Shown: positions 7,732 through 16,114 of the stretch, piece after piece
Position numbering within the stretch: position 1 is the first letter of the stretch
Layout of the letters: every line of letters begins with the position of its first letter
Assembly (NCBI GenBank): GCA_964580585.1
Contig: CAZOKZ010000036.1
Location: forward strand, 1-46,584
Length of the DNA: 46,584 nucleotides
Reading direction: 5' to 3'
Source: CAZOKZ01 sp964580585
GTDB taxonomy: Bacteria; Sumerlaeota; Sumerlaeia; SLMS01; JAHLLQ01
Notes under the pieces: generated by a model
Told to the model about the DNA's origin: nothing
The model's database searches: none
Seen by the model: only the letters and a program-made list of their open reading frames with translations
Program-made: the position numbers and the translations under genes

Positions 7732-8139
7732 TCAGGGACGGAGACCTTGCCACCGGCGCACCACGGGCCAATCGGCGGCGAGCCAATCGAGCGTGTGAAT
7801 ATTTTCACGCCCGATCCACTGAATCGCTCCGCCTTCGAGTGCTTGCGGCGTGCCTTTGACGATACGGGATTCGATAAAAATCAAAACTACAGAACCGAGA
7901 TCGTCGTATGTGAAAGTTAGGACGTCGAAAATGGCGCCCGTTTCTACGAGTACGCCAAGTTCTTCCCGGCACTCGCGCACAATAGCAGCACGAGCGTCTT
8001 CGCCAACTTCCAACTTACCACCGGGGAACTCCCACTTGCCCGCGCCCCAACCACCCGGTGGACGTTGATGCGCCAACAGGCGGTCTCCGTCCCCAATCAT
8101 GGCGGCGACGACGACTTTATGGCGGGGCTCCACACTCAT
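7732..8139 (-). CDS. MutT-like Nudix hydrolase
   Basis: The 135-residue protein contains a full Nudix box, running from GGKLEVGEDARAAI to VRECREELGV at about residues 38-60 (GX5EX7REUXEEXGU). It is preceded by HQRPPGGWGAGKWEFPG, as in MutT. The likely reaction is hydrolysis of an oxidised or non-canonical nucleoside triphosphate to the monophosphate. The start lies 3 bp after the RNase J stop, so they are cotranscribed. An exact decamer word (8085-8094) inserts Gly-Asp-Gly-Asp in the first strand. A near copy at 7734-7743 overlaps the stop codon and encodes the final Leu-Arg-Pro. An RNA-directed role (RppH-like) next to RNase J is possible but the sequence fits MutT better. Confidence 0.9.
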   Translation of the reverse strand: MSVEPRHKVVVAAMIGDGDRLLAHQRPPGGWGAGKWEFPGGKLEVGEDARAAIVRECREELGVLVETGAIFDVLTFTYDDLGSVVLIFIESRIVKGTPQALEGGAIQWIGRENIHTLDWLAADWPVVRRWQGLRP

Positions 8140-8142
8140 GAA

Positions 8143-9855
8143 TCAAAGTTCCATTACAACAGGCATGATGATGGGAAAGCGGCGGTTTTCTTTTTTGATG
8201 TGGCGACGCAAGGCTCGTTTAATGGTGGCCTGCACTTCGGATTGCTCGGTGCGACTTTCAGCATCCATTTCCTCGAACGCATCCACCACGAGGTTTTTCA
8301 GGCGGTCGAGCGATTCCTCGATATCGTCACTGGCGGCGAAACCGCGCGCGACGATTTCCGGGCCGCTCAACATTTCACCCGATTCGTGGTCGATACCGAT
8401 AATGACAACGATCATCCCGTCCTGGGAAAGGTAATGGCGGTCACGCAGGACGACTTCGTCCACGTCGCCAATGCCTTTGCCATCAACCAAAACGCGACCA
8501 TGCGGAATTTTCCCGATAACGGTGGCAGATTCAGCAGTCAGTTCCAGACAATCGCCGTTTTCGATCAGGAACGTTTCTTCGGGCAAGAGACCCTGCTCCT
8601 GCGCGAGTTTTGTGTGTTCGCGCAGGTGGCGGAATTCACCGTGCACGGGGACGAAGAACTTGGGGTTGGTCAGATTGATCAGGTGCTTCATGTCGTCACG
8701 ATACGCGTGGCCGGACACGTGAATGAATGCCGTGCTTTCAGTGATCACACGGGCGCCGCGCCGCGACAAATGGTTGATCATGCGGTAAATACCGCCTTCG
8801 TTTCCGGGAATAATACGCGCGGAAAGCACCACGACATCGCCTTCCTCAATGTGACAATCGCGATGAGAATCCAACGCAATGCGCGAAAGGCTCGACATGG
8901 TTTCGCCCTGACTGCCGGTGCATAAAATCAGGCGTTCTTCGCGAGGGACGGAGTCCACCATGCGCGGATCGTCGATATAACGACAGGGAATATCCAGCGC
9001 ATCGAGTCCCGACGCGATGCGGATGTTGCGTTCCATGTTCAAGCCAAGCGCAATGACAGTCCGGTTATATTGCGCGGCCAAATTCAAAACGTTCTGAATG
9101 CGGTGCAGCGACGAGGCGAACGTTGAAATAATTATGGTTTTTTCGGAAGAGCGGAAAATCGCTTCAAGGCCGGGGATAACCTCCATCTCGGAGGGACACG
9201 ACCCACGGCGATTCACGTTGGTGGAATCGCTCATCAGCAGGAGCACGCCATCTTCGCGTTCTTCGGCATACCGGGCAAAGGCATAATGATCGAATGCCAC
9301 CCCATCGGGTGGATTGGAATCCATTTTGAAATCGCCGCTGTGGATGATGACTCCGGCAGGCGTACGAATGGCGAACGCCAACGCGTCGATCATCGAATGC
9401 GTTACACTGATGGGTTCGACCTCGAACATCTCGCTGAGGCGCACGACTTCGCGTGGATGCAATTCATGAAAATTTGGAGAGAGGCGATGTTCGCGAAGTT
9501 TTTCTTTCAACAAAGCGATGGTCAAACCGCTGGCATAAACGGGAACGCCAGGAAACTCGGGAAGGATAAATGGTAACGCGCCGATATGATCCTCGTGCGC
9601 GTGAGTAATGATAATTGCCTTTAGGCGGTCTTTGTTGTCGGCCAGGAAACTGACATCCGGAATCACGTAATCGACGCCGAGCATTTCCTCGTCCGGCATC
9701 ATTTGGCCACAATCGAGCATGATAACTTCGCCATTGCATTCAAACAATGAACAATTCATGCCGATTTCACCCAACCCGCCGAGAGGCATTACACGCACTA
9801 CGTCGGAACTCGGCGGCAAGTCCGCCAACTTCAATGTACTGACTTGAGGGGTCAT
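8143..9855 (-). CDS. rnj: Ribonuclease J
   Basis: This metallo-beta-lactamase/beta-CASP enzyme does 5'-to-3' exonucleolytic and endonucleolytic processing and decay of RNA in the cytoplasm. The N-terminus has MPLGGLGEIGMN, then LDCGQM, then the zinc motif THAHEDHIG (His85, His87, Asp89, His90). Later come SDSTNVNRRG, the beta-CASP segment with FASSLHRIQN, and VHVSGHAYRDDM and PVHGEFRHLREH. I chose ATG 9855, which has a purine-rich AAAGGAAA site upstream. A GTG nine codons earlier would place that site inside the gene. The length of 570 residues is normal. It leads the rnj-Nudix-GT operon. A near copy of the decamer (8944-8953) encodes Asp-Ser-Val-Pro. Confidence 0.96.
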   Translation of the reverse strand: MTPQVSTLKLADLPPSSDVVRVMPLGGLGEIGMNCSLFECNGEVIMLDCGQMMPDEEMLGVDYVIPDVSFLADNKDRLKAIIITHAHEDHIGALPFILPEFPGVPVYASGLTIALLKEKLREHRLSPNFHELHPREVVRLSEMFEVEPISVTHSMIDALAFAIRTPAGVIIHSGDFKMDSNPPDGVAFDHYAFARYAEEREDGVLLLMSDSTNVNRRGSCPSEMEVIPGLEAIFRSSEKTIIISTFASSLHRIQNVLNLAAQYNRTVIALGLNMERNIRIASGLDALDIPCRYIDDPRMVDSVPREERLILCTGSQGETMSSLSRIALDSHRDCHIEEGDVVVLSARIIPGNEGGIYRMINHLSRRGARVITESTAFIHVSGHAYRDDMKHLINLTNPKFFVPVHGEFRHLREHTKLAQEQGLLPEETFLIENGDCLELTAESATVIGKIPHGRVLVDGKGIGDVDEVVLRDRHYLSQDGMIVVIIGIDHESGEMLSGPEIVARGFAASDDIEESLDRLKNLVVDAFEEMDAESRTEQSEVQATIKRALRRHIKKENRRFPIIMPVVMEL

Positions 9856-10279
9856 ACTGTGAAATGTTTCCTTTCCAACCACAAGAGCGCCTCTACCGAT
9901 TCCAGGGCGTTAATCTCAACTGTTCGCCCCGGGTGTCTCTGGAAGCAAGGTTAAGTTCTGACCGTGAGCAAACCCCTATAGAAGGAAAGTGCAAGAATGT
10001 CCAGATAATGGACATGTAATTACCACCTTTCACCGACCACAACCCTACCGTTACCCCTACCCGCTCCTAACCTTCCCCTGCCGGACACGACGATTACCCT
10101 GCCTTATCCCATCCGAATCGCCGCGCGCTTCGCGTCCATCCTGTTCATCTTGTCCAAAATTCATCATTCGTTCCCCGTATCCTGAACGAGGCGAACTCCT
10201 GCGCAACAATCTCACCGAATTAAATGCGAAAGCCCGATTGAAACCTTTCGCCATCAACTTTCTTTCAGGAGTTAAACTC
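9856..10279. other. Divergent intergenic region
   Basis: This 424-bp region separates the minus-strand rnj operon from a plus-strand gene and must hold promoters for both. I found no convincing -35/-10 pair. A forward frame runs through it, but its translation (Pro, Arg, Ser and Cys rich) looks non-coding. Around 10137-10158 there is a TCCATCCTGTTCATCTTGTC stretch, a kind of sequence that recurs between genes in many environmental genomes. The part near 10030-10090 is rich in CCCTAC/CCCTCC triplets. Confidence 0.4.
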
Positions 10280-10981
10280 ATGGCAAGCGCGGAGCTTACC
10301 GGCATTTTGCGGGCAATCAGCGGCACGTTGGGCAACTTCACGTTTCGATCGACACGCGACGGAGTGATCATTTCCGAGCGGCCTGTCGCCCGGCAAACGC
10401 CGCCCACCGCCGAGCAAATTCGAGTTCGTGGTCTTTTCTCCACCGCCAGCAAACAATGGCAAACGCTGACCGACACGCAACGCGAAGGGTGGGAGACCTA
10501 CGCCGCGACGTATTTCCAGAACGATTCGACGGGGAGGGCGCTGAAAGGCCAGTCGGTCTATATCAAGGCCGCGTGGTACGCGCAGGCGCTTGACGCGCCG
10601 TTGCCCGCGAGCCCGCCGACCTTGCCGCCGCCTCCGTCCCCCACAGCGATCCTGGGGTTGGGGGCGCCAAACGAAGCCACGCTGAGTTTCCGCGTGACGC
10701 ATCCGCTCTCAACGCTGACGGGATATCGGTTGTTGGTCGAAATCACGCCGCCGTTGGCGAGCCCGGCGCGTCATCCGCAGCCGAGCGATTTCCGCGCGGT
10801 GCGCGGCGTGGGATCGGGGTCGATGCTGTCGCTGCTGCCCGTGAGCAATCCCTACAGCATTACGGGGGCGCGGTTTTCGATCCCGAACGGTTCTCGGTAC
10901 GGTTGCCGCGTAACCATCGTCAACCCGCAATCAATCCCCGGCGAATCGTTCGATACGGTAATCACGCAATCGGTGGCGTGA
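10280..10981 (+). CDS. DUF6266-like protein with C-terminal beta domain
   Basis: The 233-residue protein starts at ATG 10280 behind CAGGAGTT. The first 90 residues follow a pattern of a Gly-rich start (ISGTLGNFTFR), G-x-V-I-I-S-x-x-P, P-P-T-x-x-Q-x-x-x-R, and then W-x-x-L-T-x-x-Q-R-x-x-W-x-x-Y-A. This resembles the DUF6266 or phage-structural-like helical domain. A Pro-rich linker (residues about 113-125) leads to a beta-rich, possibly fibronectin-like C-terminal half. The linker contains one exact decamer word (10632-10641) read as Pro-Ser-Pro. No signal peptide. A virion-like or surface role is possible, but there are no phage genes around it. The function is not known. Confidence 0.65.
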   Translation: MASAELTGILRAISGTLGNFTFRSTRDGVIISERPVARQTPPTAEQIRVRGLFSTASKQWQTLTDTQREGWETYAATYFQNDSTGRALKGQSVYIKAAWYAQALDAPLPASPPTLPPPPSPTAILGLGAPNEATLSFRVTHPLSTLTGYRLLVEITPPLASPARHPQPSDFRAVRGVGSGSMLSLLPVSNPYSITGARFSIPNGSRYGCRVTIVNPQSIPGESFDTVITQSVA

Positions 10982-11043
10982 GGAATCGAGATTGAATCGA
11001 GGGTTGAATAATGCAAATCGGATTGTAAATTAGTTTATATATA

Positions 11044-11077
11044 GCTTGGAATCCAAGAACATCCTTGGATTCCAAGC
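11044..11077. terminator. Perfect 14-bp hairpin between convergent genes
   Basis: GCTTGGAATCCAAG, a six-base AACATC loop, then its exact reverse complement. It lies midway between two convergent genes (ending at 10981 and 11120), the usual place for a bidirectional terminator. There is an AT-rich tract (TATATATA-like) on the upstream side, which would serve as a weak U-tract for minus-strand transcripts. There is no clean T-run on the plus side. Confidence 0.6.
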
Positions 11078-11119
11078 GCCTTGCGATGTCGGATAGACTT
11101 CAACTAAACTTCTGAACTA

Positions 11120-12898
11120 TTAGAAGTTTATATAGTTCCTTGGATTAACCGGTGAATAATAAGAAGAGTTGCTAAAGATCGCAAAGTGCAGATGCGCACC
11201 GGTACGATTACCGGTTCGATTGATCTTGCCGATTGCTTGATCTTTGCTAACATGTTCCCCGATATAGAGACTATCGAGTGGTTCACAATGGTCATAGATT
11301 GAAAGCATTCCGTCTGCGTGTTCAATGACAACTTTATCGCCGGACATGAAGTAAACGGGATCGAGTTGCCAACCGCTCCCAGAACTCCAACAATTTACAC
11401 CTGATTGGCAATAACCATATTTAATATCTTTAACGCGCCCAGCTCTTGCTGCATAGACGGTGCTTCCATAGGCCTTTGCCAAGTCGATTCCATTATGTAC
11501 TGAAGCGCCTTTGAATTCTTGTGAAACATAGTAGTTTGCCAATGGCCGTGTCCAGCCACTGTCTGGGATTTGGTTCGGCGGTGGACCAATCGTTTTACAT
11601 CCCAAATCCTTGTGACTTCCAACACCGGTGTTTGAGATAGTAGCGCAAACGGTGTGAAAACCAGGACTTGTTGGAATTATTGAATCAAAACCATGGTTGT
11701 TTCCATACCCGACATGGACCTTTCCAACATCTTTTCTTTCCTTGTTCGCCAGAATGTGTTGTCCAACACCATCCACAGTAACCCAAACATACACAGGTCC
11801 AGCCGTGTCTGGATCGATTGCCCATCCTTTGACACGAATACCGTTGCTGGTTGTTGAAATACTTTCGAAATTCCCAAACGGCGAACCGCCTGGAATATTC
11901 CCGACAGCAATTGCTTTGCATCCAAGTTCTGTATGACTTCCGTTTTGAACATTCGACGCAGTCACACATACTTGGTGAAATCCGTCCGAGGCTGGTATTG
12001 AAGCGGAAAACCCATGGTTATCGCCATAGCCTGGATTTGCATCGCCTACATCGGTGCGAATATCGTCCGCGTACACGTGTTGTCCAACACCATCGATTGT
12101 TACCCAAACATAAATAGGAGCAGTTGTATCGGGGTCGATTGCCCAACCCTCGATTTCAATATTATTTCCGCTTGAGCTCAGATATTCCAAATTCCCAAAC
12201 GGCTCGCCATTGGGCACATCGACTTGTTTACATCCAAGCGAGGTATGACTTCCCGAATTTACATTGGAAGCTGTGATACAAACCGTGTGTGGGCCAGGGG
12301 ATGCATTGAGGACCGCAGAGAAACCGTGGTTGTCTCCATACCCCAGGTAAGCTCGTCCCACATCCGTCCGTGTTTTGTTCGCATACACATGTTGCCCAAC
12401 CCCATCGATCGTCACCCAGGCATAGATGGGATCGGTGGTATCGGGATCGATCGCCCAGCCGGAAATTTCAATCGCACCATTCAATCCCGCAACACTGTCA
12501 AACTGACCAAACGGCGATCCGGAAGGAACAACAACGTCTCGGCATCCAAGCTCCACATGTGATCCACTGCCCACATTCGATGCCGTTACACAGATATGAT
12601 GGGAACCGGGGGAGGCGGAAATGACCTTTGAAAAACCATGCTTGTCCCCGTAGCTTGGGTAGACGTCTTCAACATCCGGTCGGCTGACATTTGCATGGAC
12701 ATGCTGCCCCACTCCATCGACGGTTACCCAGATGTATATCGAACTGGTCGTATCCTGATCTAACGTCCAACCCTTGATGAAAATCCCTCCGCCAACCCCG
12801 TTTACATCCTCCAAATTCCCGATAGGCGAGTAGGCGGACGCCGATTGGGCAATAAAAACCAAGACCAATATTGATAATATTCTTGATAAGGTGGTCAT
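11120..12898 (-). CDS. Secreted M23 metallopeptidase with four GW-type repeats
   Basis: The 592-residue protein starts at ATG 12898, 7 bases after GGAG. It has a signal peptide (residues 1-22, ending QSASA). Four repeats of about 100 residues follow (26-128, 129-232, 233-339, 340-436). Each carries a GW-x-[LI]-D-x-D-T core, V-T-[VI]-D-G-V-G-Q-H, Y-G-x-[NK]-H-G-F and a Cys pair that could form a disulfide. The C-terminal domain (about 445-592) is a LytM/M23 peptidase with H468-x3-D472, Tyr-Asp-His537 and H569-L-H571, the zinc and catalytic residues of a peptidoglycan endopeptidase. The repeats closely resemble ones common in secreted actinobacterial proteins. The gene is AT-rich, lacks the decamer and is probably acquired. 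It is divergent from the XylR-type regulator. Confidence 0.9.
   Translation of the reverse strand: MTTLSRILSILVLVFIAQSASAYSPIGNLEDVNGVGGGIFIKGWTLDQDTTSSIYIWVTVDGVGQHVHANVSRPDVEDVYPSYGDKHGFSKVISASPGSHHICVTASNVGSGSHVELGCRDVVVPSGSPFGQFDSVAGLNGAIEISGWAIDPDTTDPIYAWVTIDGVGQHVYANKTRTDVGRAYLGYGDNHGFSAVLNASPGPHTVCITASNVNSGSHTSLGCKQVDVPNGEPFGNLEYLSSSGNNIEIEGWAIDPDTTAPIYVWVTIDGVGQHVYADDIRTDVGDANPGYGDNHGFSASIPASDGFHQVCVTASNVQNGSHTELGCKAIAVGNIPGGSPFGNFESISTTSNGIRVKGWAIDPDTAGPVYVWVTVDGVGQHILANKERKDVGKVHVGYGNNHGFDSIIPTSPGFHTVCATISNTGVGSHKDLGCKTIGPPPNQIPDSGWTRPLANYYVSQEFKGASVHNGIDLAKAYGSTVYAARAGRVKDIKYGYCQSGVNCWSSGSGWQLDPVYFMSGDKVVIEHADGMLSIYDHCEPLDSLYIGEHVSKDQAIGKINRTGNRTGAHLHFAIFSNSSYYSPVNPRNYINF
11591..12823 (-). 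repeat. Four tandem approximately 310-bp coding repeats
   Basis: Four in-frame units of roughly 97-107 codons make up most of the secreted M23 protein. Shared words such as WVT[VI]DGVGQH and YG[DN][NK]HGF recur at the same spacing. At DNA level the units have diverged, so they are old duplications. They also make local recombination possible. Confidence 0.85.
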
Positions 12899-13090
12899 AT
12901 TTTCTCTCCGTTTATTTAGATGCACATTCCAGCGTGTGCGACAAATCTCCGAAAAGCAATTACAATAAATGGCAGTGAAATTTCAAAATCACACACCCCG
13001 CCGAGGTAGTTGGAAAAGCCCAGATAGCGATTGCCACAAAATTGAACCTGAAGAAATCTATTCCTTTAGAAATAATTTTCAGATTGTGAA

Positions 13091-13102
13091 TTGAGCGCTC
13101 AA
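13091..13102. promoter_or_regulatory. Palindromic operator at a regulator start codon
   Basis: TTGAGCGCTCAA is a perfect 12-bp palindrome with a central CG, the form of LacI/GalR-family operators. It ends 1 bp before the ATG of the XylR-type regulator gene and replaces the usual Shine-Dalgarno position. Binding here would block transcription or initiation, so autoregulation is the natural inference. It also lies about 190 bp upstream of the divergent M23 gene. Confidence 0.5.
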
Positions 13103-13103
13103 G

Positions 13104-14315
13104 ATGCCTCGAAAAAGAATAAGCATTGCCTTGCAAGTACCACCAAGCAGTTTTTTTGATCAATATCGTTATGAAGTTTTCCGAAGTATTATGTACTATG
13201 TCCAACGTCACACGAATTGGCGACTGATCATCAACATCCCTGGTTTTCATTTTTCTCGCACCTTTAATAGTAAAAATGATCTTGAAGAGTTAAATGTTCA
13301 GGCCGCAGTTGTCACTCAACAGAATGAAGAATTAGAAATACTCGAATCCATGAATATTCCAATTGTCAGTGTATCTGGTGAAACATTGGCTAAACCGTTT
13401 ATTCATATATTGTCCGACGACTTCCAAGTCGGAAAAACAGGTGCTGATTACCTGCTGCAACGAGGGTTCGCTCATTTTGGATTTGTCGGAACGAATAATT
13501 ATCAATGGGATCGGGAACGAGAAGTTGGATTTAAAGATACACTAAGAAAATTTGGACATTCGTATTTTTCCTTTCAACTCGAAAATAAGTCGGATATTGA
13601 CAAGCAACTTGAAAATTGGATTAGAGAACTCCCAACGCCAATCGGCATCATGACTTCCAGCGATTTTCGCTCGCTTCATGTTTTGGACATATGCGAAGTG
13701 GCAAAAGTACGTGTCCCCGATGATATTGCCCTTCTAGGTGTTGATAACAACCATCTGATATGTTGCTCTTCCAACCCAACGCTTTCGAGTATTGAAATGA
13801 ACACCGAGAGAATTGGTTATGAAGTCGGTACGATCCTTGATCAAATATTTTCTGGAAAAACACCTTCGTTCAACAATATTTATATTCCGCCCATCGGAGT
13901 GAATACTCGATCTTCCTCCAATATATCAGTACTTGAAGATCAAATAGTCTGTCAGGCGATGGCATTCATCAGGACTCATTGTTCTGAACCAATCACGGTG
14001 GACGATGTTGTCGCTCAAAGTAGTGTCTCTCGTACAAACTTGGAAAATCGATTTAAAATCTCTGTTCGATGCACTATTAATAGCGCGCTGCGAAATCATC
14101 GCCTGCAGCTGGCGCAACGCCTTTTAATGGATACCACCCTGTCGCTTCAAGAAATCGCTGAGCGTACAGGGTTTAAACGCTCCACTTATCTTTGCACACT
14201 TTTTTCGGAACAATTGGGAATATCGCCTGGGAACTATCGTGCAAAATTCCATAGGGAACCCAAAGACCGGGAAATAAGGTCCCAGGAATTTCCATTCACA
14301 GAAGATGATTTATAG
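13104..14315 (+). CDS. XylR-type regulator: LacI-like sensor plus AraC HTH
   Basis: The 403-residue protein has an N-terminal periplasmic-binding-protein-like sensor (about residues 1-275; ISVSG-type turns, GADYLLQRGFAHFGFVG, then GVDNNHLICCSS and PTLSSIE as in LacI and XylR effector domains). A C-terminal AraC/XylS double helix-turn-helix follows (about 295-385; VAQSSVSRTNLENRFK and IAERTGFKRSTYLC). The order sensor then AraC HTH is that of XylR, a D-xylose-responsive activator, and of many related regulators in Planctomycetes, Lentisphaerae and relatives. The effector is probably a sugar but not identifiable. No sugar-catabolic gene is adjacent. Its divergent neighbour is the secreted M23 repeat protein, the most likely local target. 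The gene is AT-rich and has no decamer. Confidence 0.9.
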   Translation: MPRKRISIALQVPPSSFFDQYRYEVFRSIMYYVQRHTNWRLIINIPGFHFSRTFNSKNDLEELNVQAAVVTQQNEELEILESMNIPIVSVSGETLAKPFIHILSDDFQVGKTGADYLLQRGFAHFGFVGTNNYQWDREREVGFKDTLRKFGHSYFSFQLENKSDIDKQLENWIRELPTPIGIMTSSDFRSLHVLDICEVAKVRVPDDIALLGVDNNHLICCSSNPTLSSIEMNTERIGYEVGTILDQIFSGKTPSFNNIYIPPIGVNTRSSSNISVLEDQIVCQAMAFIRTHCSEPITVDDVVAQSSVSRTNLENRFKISVRCTINSALRNHRLQLAQRLLMDTTLSLQEIAERTGFKRSTYLCTLFSEQLGISPGNYRAKFHREPKDREIRSQEFPFTEDDL

Positions 14316-14428
14316 AGGATAAGAAGTTCCAAATCATATGATTTTCATAATATTATCGTCTCGAAAATGTGCTTTGATCCCAGTTCATTCGAGCGAAAAT
14401 TACCTATCCAATTGCAAATACGATTCAA

Positions 14429-14437
14429 TGCTATAAT
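14429..14437 (+). promoter_or_regulatory. Extended -10 promoter
   Basis: TGCTATAAT is a perfect extended -10 element (TG-n-TATAAT). No good -35 lies 17 bp upstream, as is normal for extended -10 promoters. It precedes the rhomboid gene by about 150 bp and would give a leader of roughly that length. The region from 14316 to 14590 otherwise contains no gene. Confidence 0.55.
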
Positions 14438-14590
14438 AGCCTTGGCATGATTCCCCTGCTCGGAAATAATTCCCGATATACAAAAACTCCCGCTTGCCTG
14501 GGGCTCACGCACGGATTATGCAAATCATACCCAGCCGGGATTGAGACAGACGCATCGTTCACGGTGACATTTGCGTAGGCAGACCCTTTC

Positions 14591-15292
14591 ATGATTCCCG
14601 TCGGCATCGACCGCCCACTGATTCGTAAACCCATTATGACGCTTTCGATCATGGGGTTGAACGTGTTGTTTTTTTTGCTCACGTATTATCACCCCCAATT
14701 TGACGATCTGGTGGTTCGGTTCGGTTATGTGCCTGGATACGGTTCGCTGGCGACGTTGTTTACCAGCATATTCATGCACGCCGATTGGTTGCATTTGCTG
14801 GGAAACATGTTTTTCTTTGCGGTGGCGGGGTTGAAACTCGAAGACGCCCTGGGCCATGCGCGGTTTATACTGTTTTACCTGGGATGCGGTTTAGCGGCCA
14901 GCGCCGTGAATTCACTGCTGACAGGCGCGGTCCCAATTCCATCCATTGGAGCGTCGGGAGCTATCGCGGGTGTGCTTGGCGGCTTCATGATACTTTACCC
15001 ATTCAGCAAAGTTCGCCTGATGATGTTTCTGTACTTTCACCTGATCAGCTTTTCACTCCCCGTGTGGGTATTTTTCGGGCTTTGGGTCGTGAGAGAAACC
15101 GCCTCGTTGATCTTGTCACTCGGCTCGGGCATGCAAAGCGGCATTGCATTTGGCGCTCACGTGGGCGGTTTTTTGGCCGGAGCCGTTTGGGCATGGGCGC
15201 ATTGGGGATGGAACACCGGGATGGAACTCGACATGGTTGCCAGTTCCGAAGGAGGTGATGTGATTTACGTCGCCGAGGATTATCAGGCATGA
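14591..15292 (+). CDS. Rhomboid-family intramembrane serine protease
   Basis: The 233-residue protein has six hydrophobic spans in the rhomboid arrangement. The nucleophile Ser122 is in GASGAIAGVLGG (span 4), the catalytic His190 in FGAHVGGFLAG (span 6). The loop-1/helix-2 motif FMHADWLHLLGNM is present, including the conserved His and Asn. It cleaves membrane-anchored substrates inside the bilayer. The substrate is unknown. It is followed by an overlapping gene for a single-span protein (ATGA overlap), so the two are translationally coupled and may act together. A promoter with an extended -10 lies 150 bp upstream. Confidence 0.95.
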   Translation: MIPVGIDRPLIRKPIMTLSIMGLNVLFFLLTYYHPQFDDLVVRFGYVPGYGSLATLFTSIFMHADWLHLLGNMFFFAVAGLKLEDALGHARFILFYLGCGLAASAVNSLLTGAVPIPSIGASGAIAGVLGGFMILYPFSKVRLMMFLYFHLISFSLPVWVFFGLWVVRETASLILSLGSGMQSGIAFGAHVGGFLAGAVWAWAHWGWNTGMELDMVASSEGGDVIYVAEDYQA

Positions 15293-16029
15293 GCGGACGA
15301 ATTCTGGAATCCTATCGAACGCGCCCGATCCAGGCAACACTGGGTGGCATTCTGAGTCTTGCCGTTCTAGCGCACGTCGGATGGGTAACGGCGCACGGTG
15401 GTCTTTATCACCCCGAGGCGCCGAAAAATTATTTGGAACTCGATCGAGTGAACCGCGTGTACGCGGTGAAACATCAAACGATCGATGATCTGCGTGCCGA
15501 AGCCAGCCGCGACGCGTATGCCCGCGCGACACAATTGCAGCAGCGCGAATTGCTGATCGAGTTGGACGAACGCATCGAGGAACACAAGAAGCTGGTACGC
15601 GGCCAGATGCCTGTTCCAGAGGGCTACTCGATCAACATGCAGGATTTTGTGGCAAACGATTTAAGGCGGTTACCGAAAGAATGCCAGATCGATTCGCCTT
15701 CGATGTTTTTCAAAACGATATTGTTCAAAAGCGACGATTCGTACGAAATTTTGGCTGCCTCGAACGAACCGTCTCAAAAAGTGTTCGAGGATTTTCTTCA
15801 GCGCACCATTGAACTCGAATGGTTGGGAGAGTTCGTGCAATTCGACGAAAAGCGCCAGTGTGGATTTTTGTTGGTTTCCCGCGATAATATGGAAATTTAC
15901 ATCGCGGTACGCACACGCGACGACGTTTTTCCAAATTTCAAGACAGTGGTTTATTGGAGCCTGGGAATCTGGCCGAGCGAAGAGGAGATGGAAGCGACAA
16001 ATTCTTCCGAATGGGAAGACGAATGGTGA
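15289..16029 (+). CDS. Hypothetical membrane-anchored protein coupled to rhomboid
   Basis: This is a 246-residue protein I do not recognise. It starts inside the rhomboid stop codon (ATGA). An N-terminal hydrophobic span (about residues 15-36, LGGILSLAVLAHVGWV) is followed by a charged, coiled-coil-prone helix (about 60-105) and a soluble alpha/beta part. The C-terminus is strongly acidic (SSEWEDEW). The single N-terminal span with a soluble domain is the kind of topology rhomboids cleave, so it may be the substrate or a partner of the neighbour. That is inference from gene order only. Upstream positive charges suggest the soluble part faces outward. Confidence 0.75.
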   Translation: MSGRILESYRTRPIQATLGGILSLAVLAHVGWVTAHGGLYHPEAPKNYLELDRVNRVYAVKHQTIDDLRAEASRDAYARATQLQQRELLIELDERIEEHKKLVRGQMPVPEGYSINMQDFVANDLRRLPKECQIDSPSMFFKTILFKSDDSYEILAASNEPSQKVFEDFLQRTIELEWLGEFVQFDEKRQCGFLLVSRDNMEIYIAVRTRDDVFPNFKTVVYWSLGIWPSEEEMEATNSSEWEDEW

Positions 16030-16041
16030 CAAACGCCCTGT

Positions 16042-16057
16042 AAGTGTACACTTGACA
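16042..16057 (+). promoter_or_regulatory. Palindrome overlapping a -35 hexamer
   Basis: AAGTGTACACTT (16042-16053) is a perfect 12-bp palindrome. It overlaps TTGACA (16052-16057), an exact -35 hexamer. A candidate -10 at 17-bp spacing (TTACAC, 16075-16080) is poor. A repressor bound here would occlude polymerase. It lies between the rhomboid pair and the ADP-ribosylglycohydrolase gene, which starts at 16115. Confidence 0.45.
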
Positions 16058-16114
16058 CCATAAAGTCTTTTTGTTTACACTCCCGACAATTTCAACCGGG
16101 CCGGAGGGAGTGCG

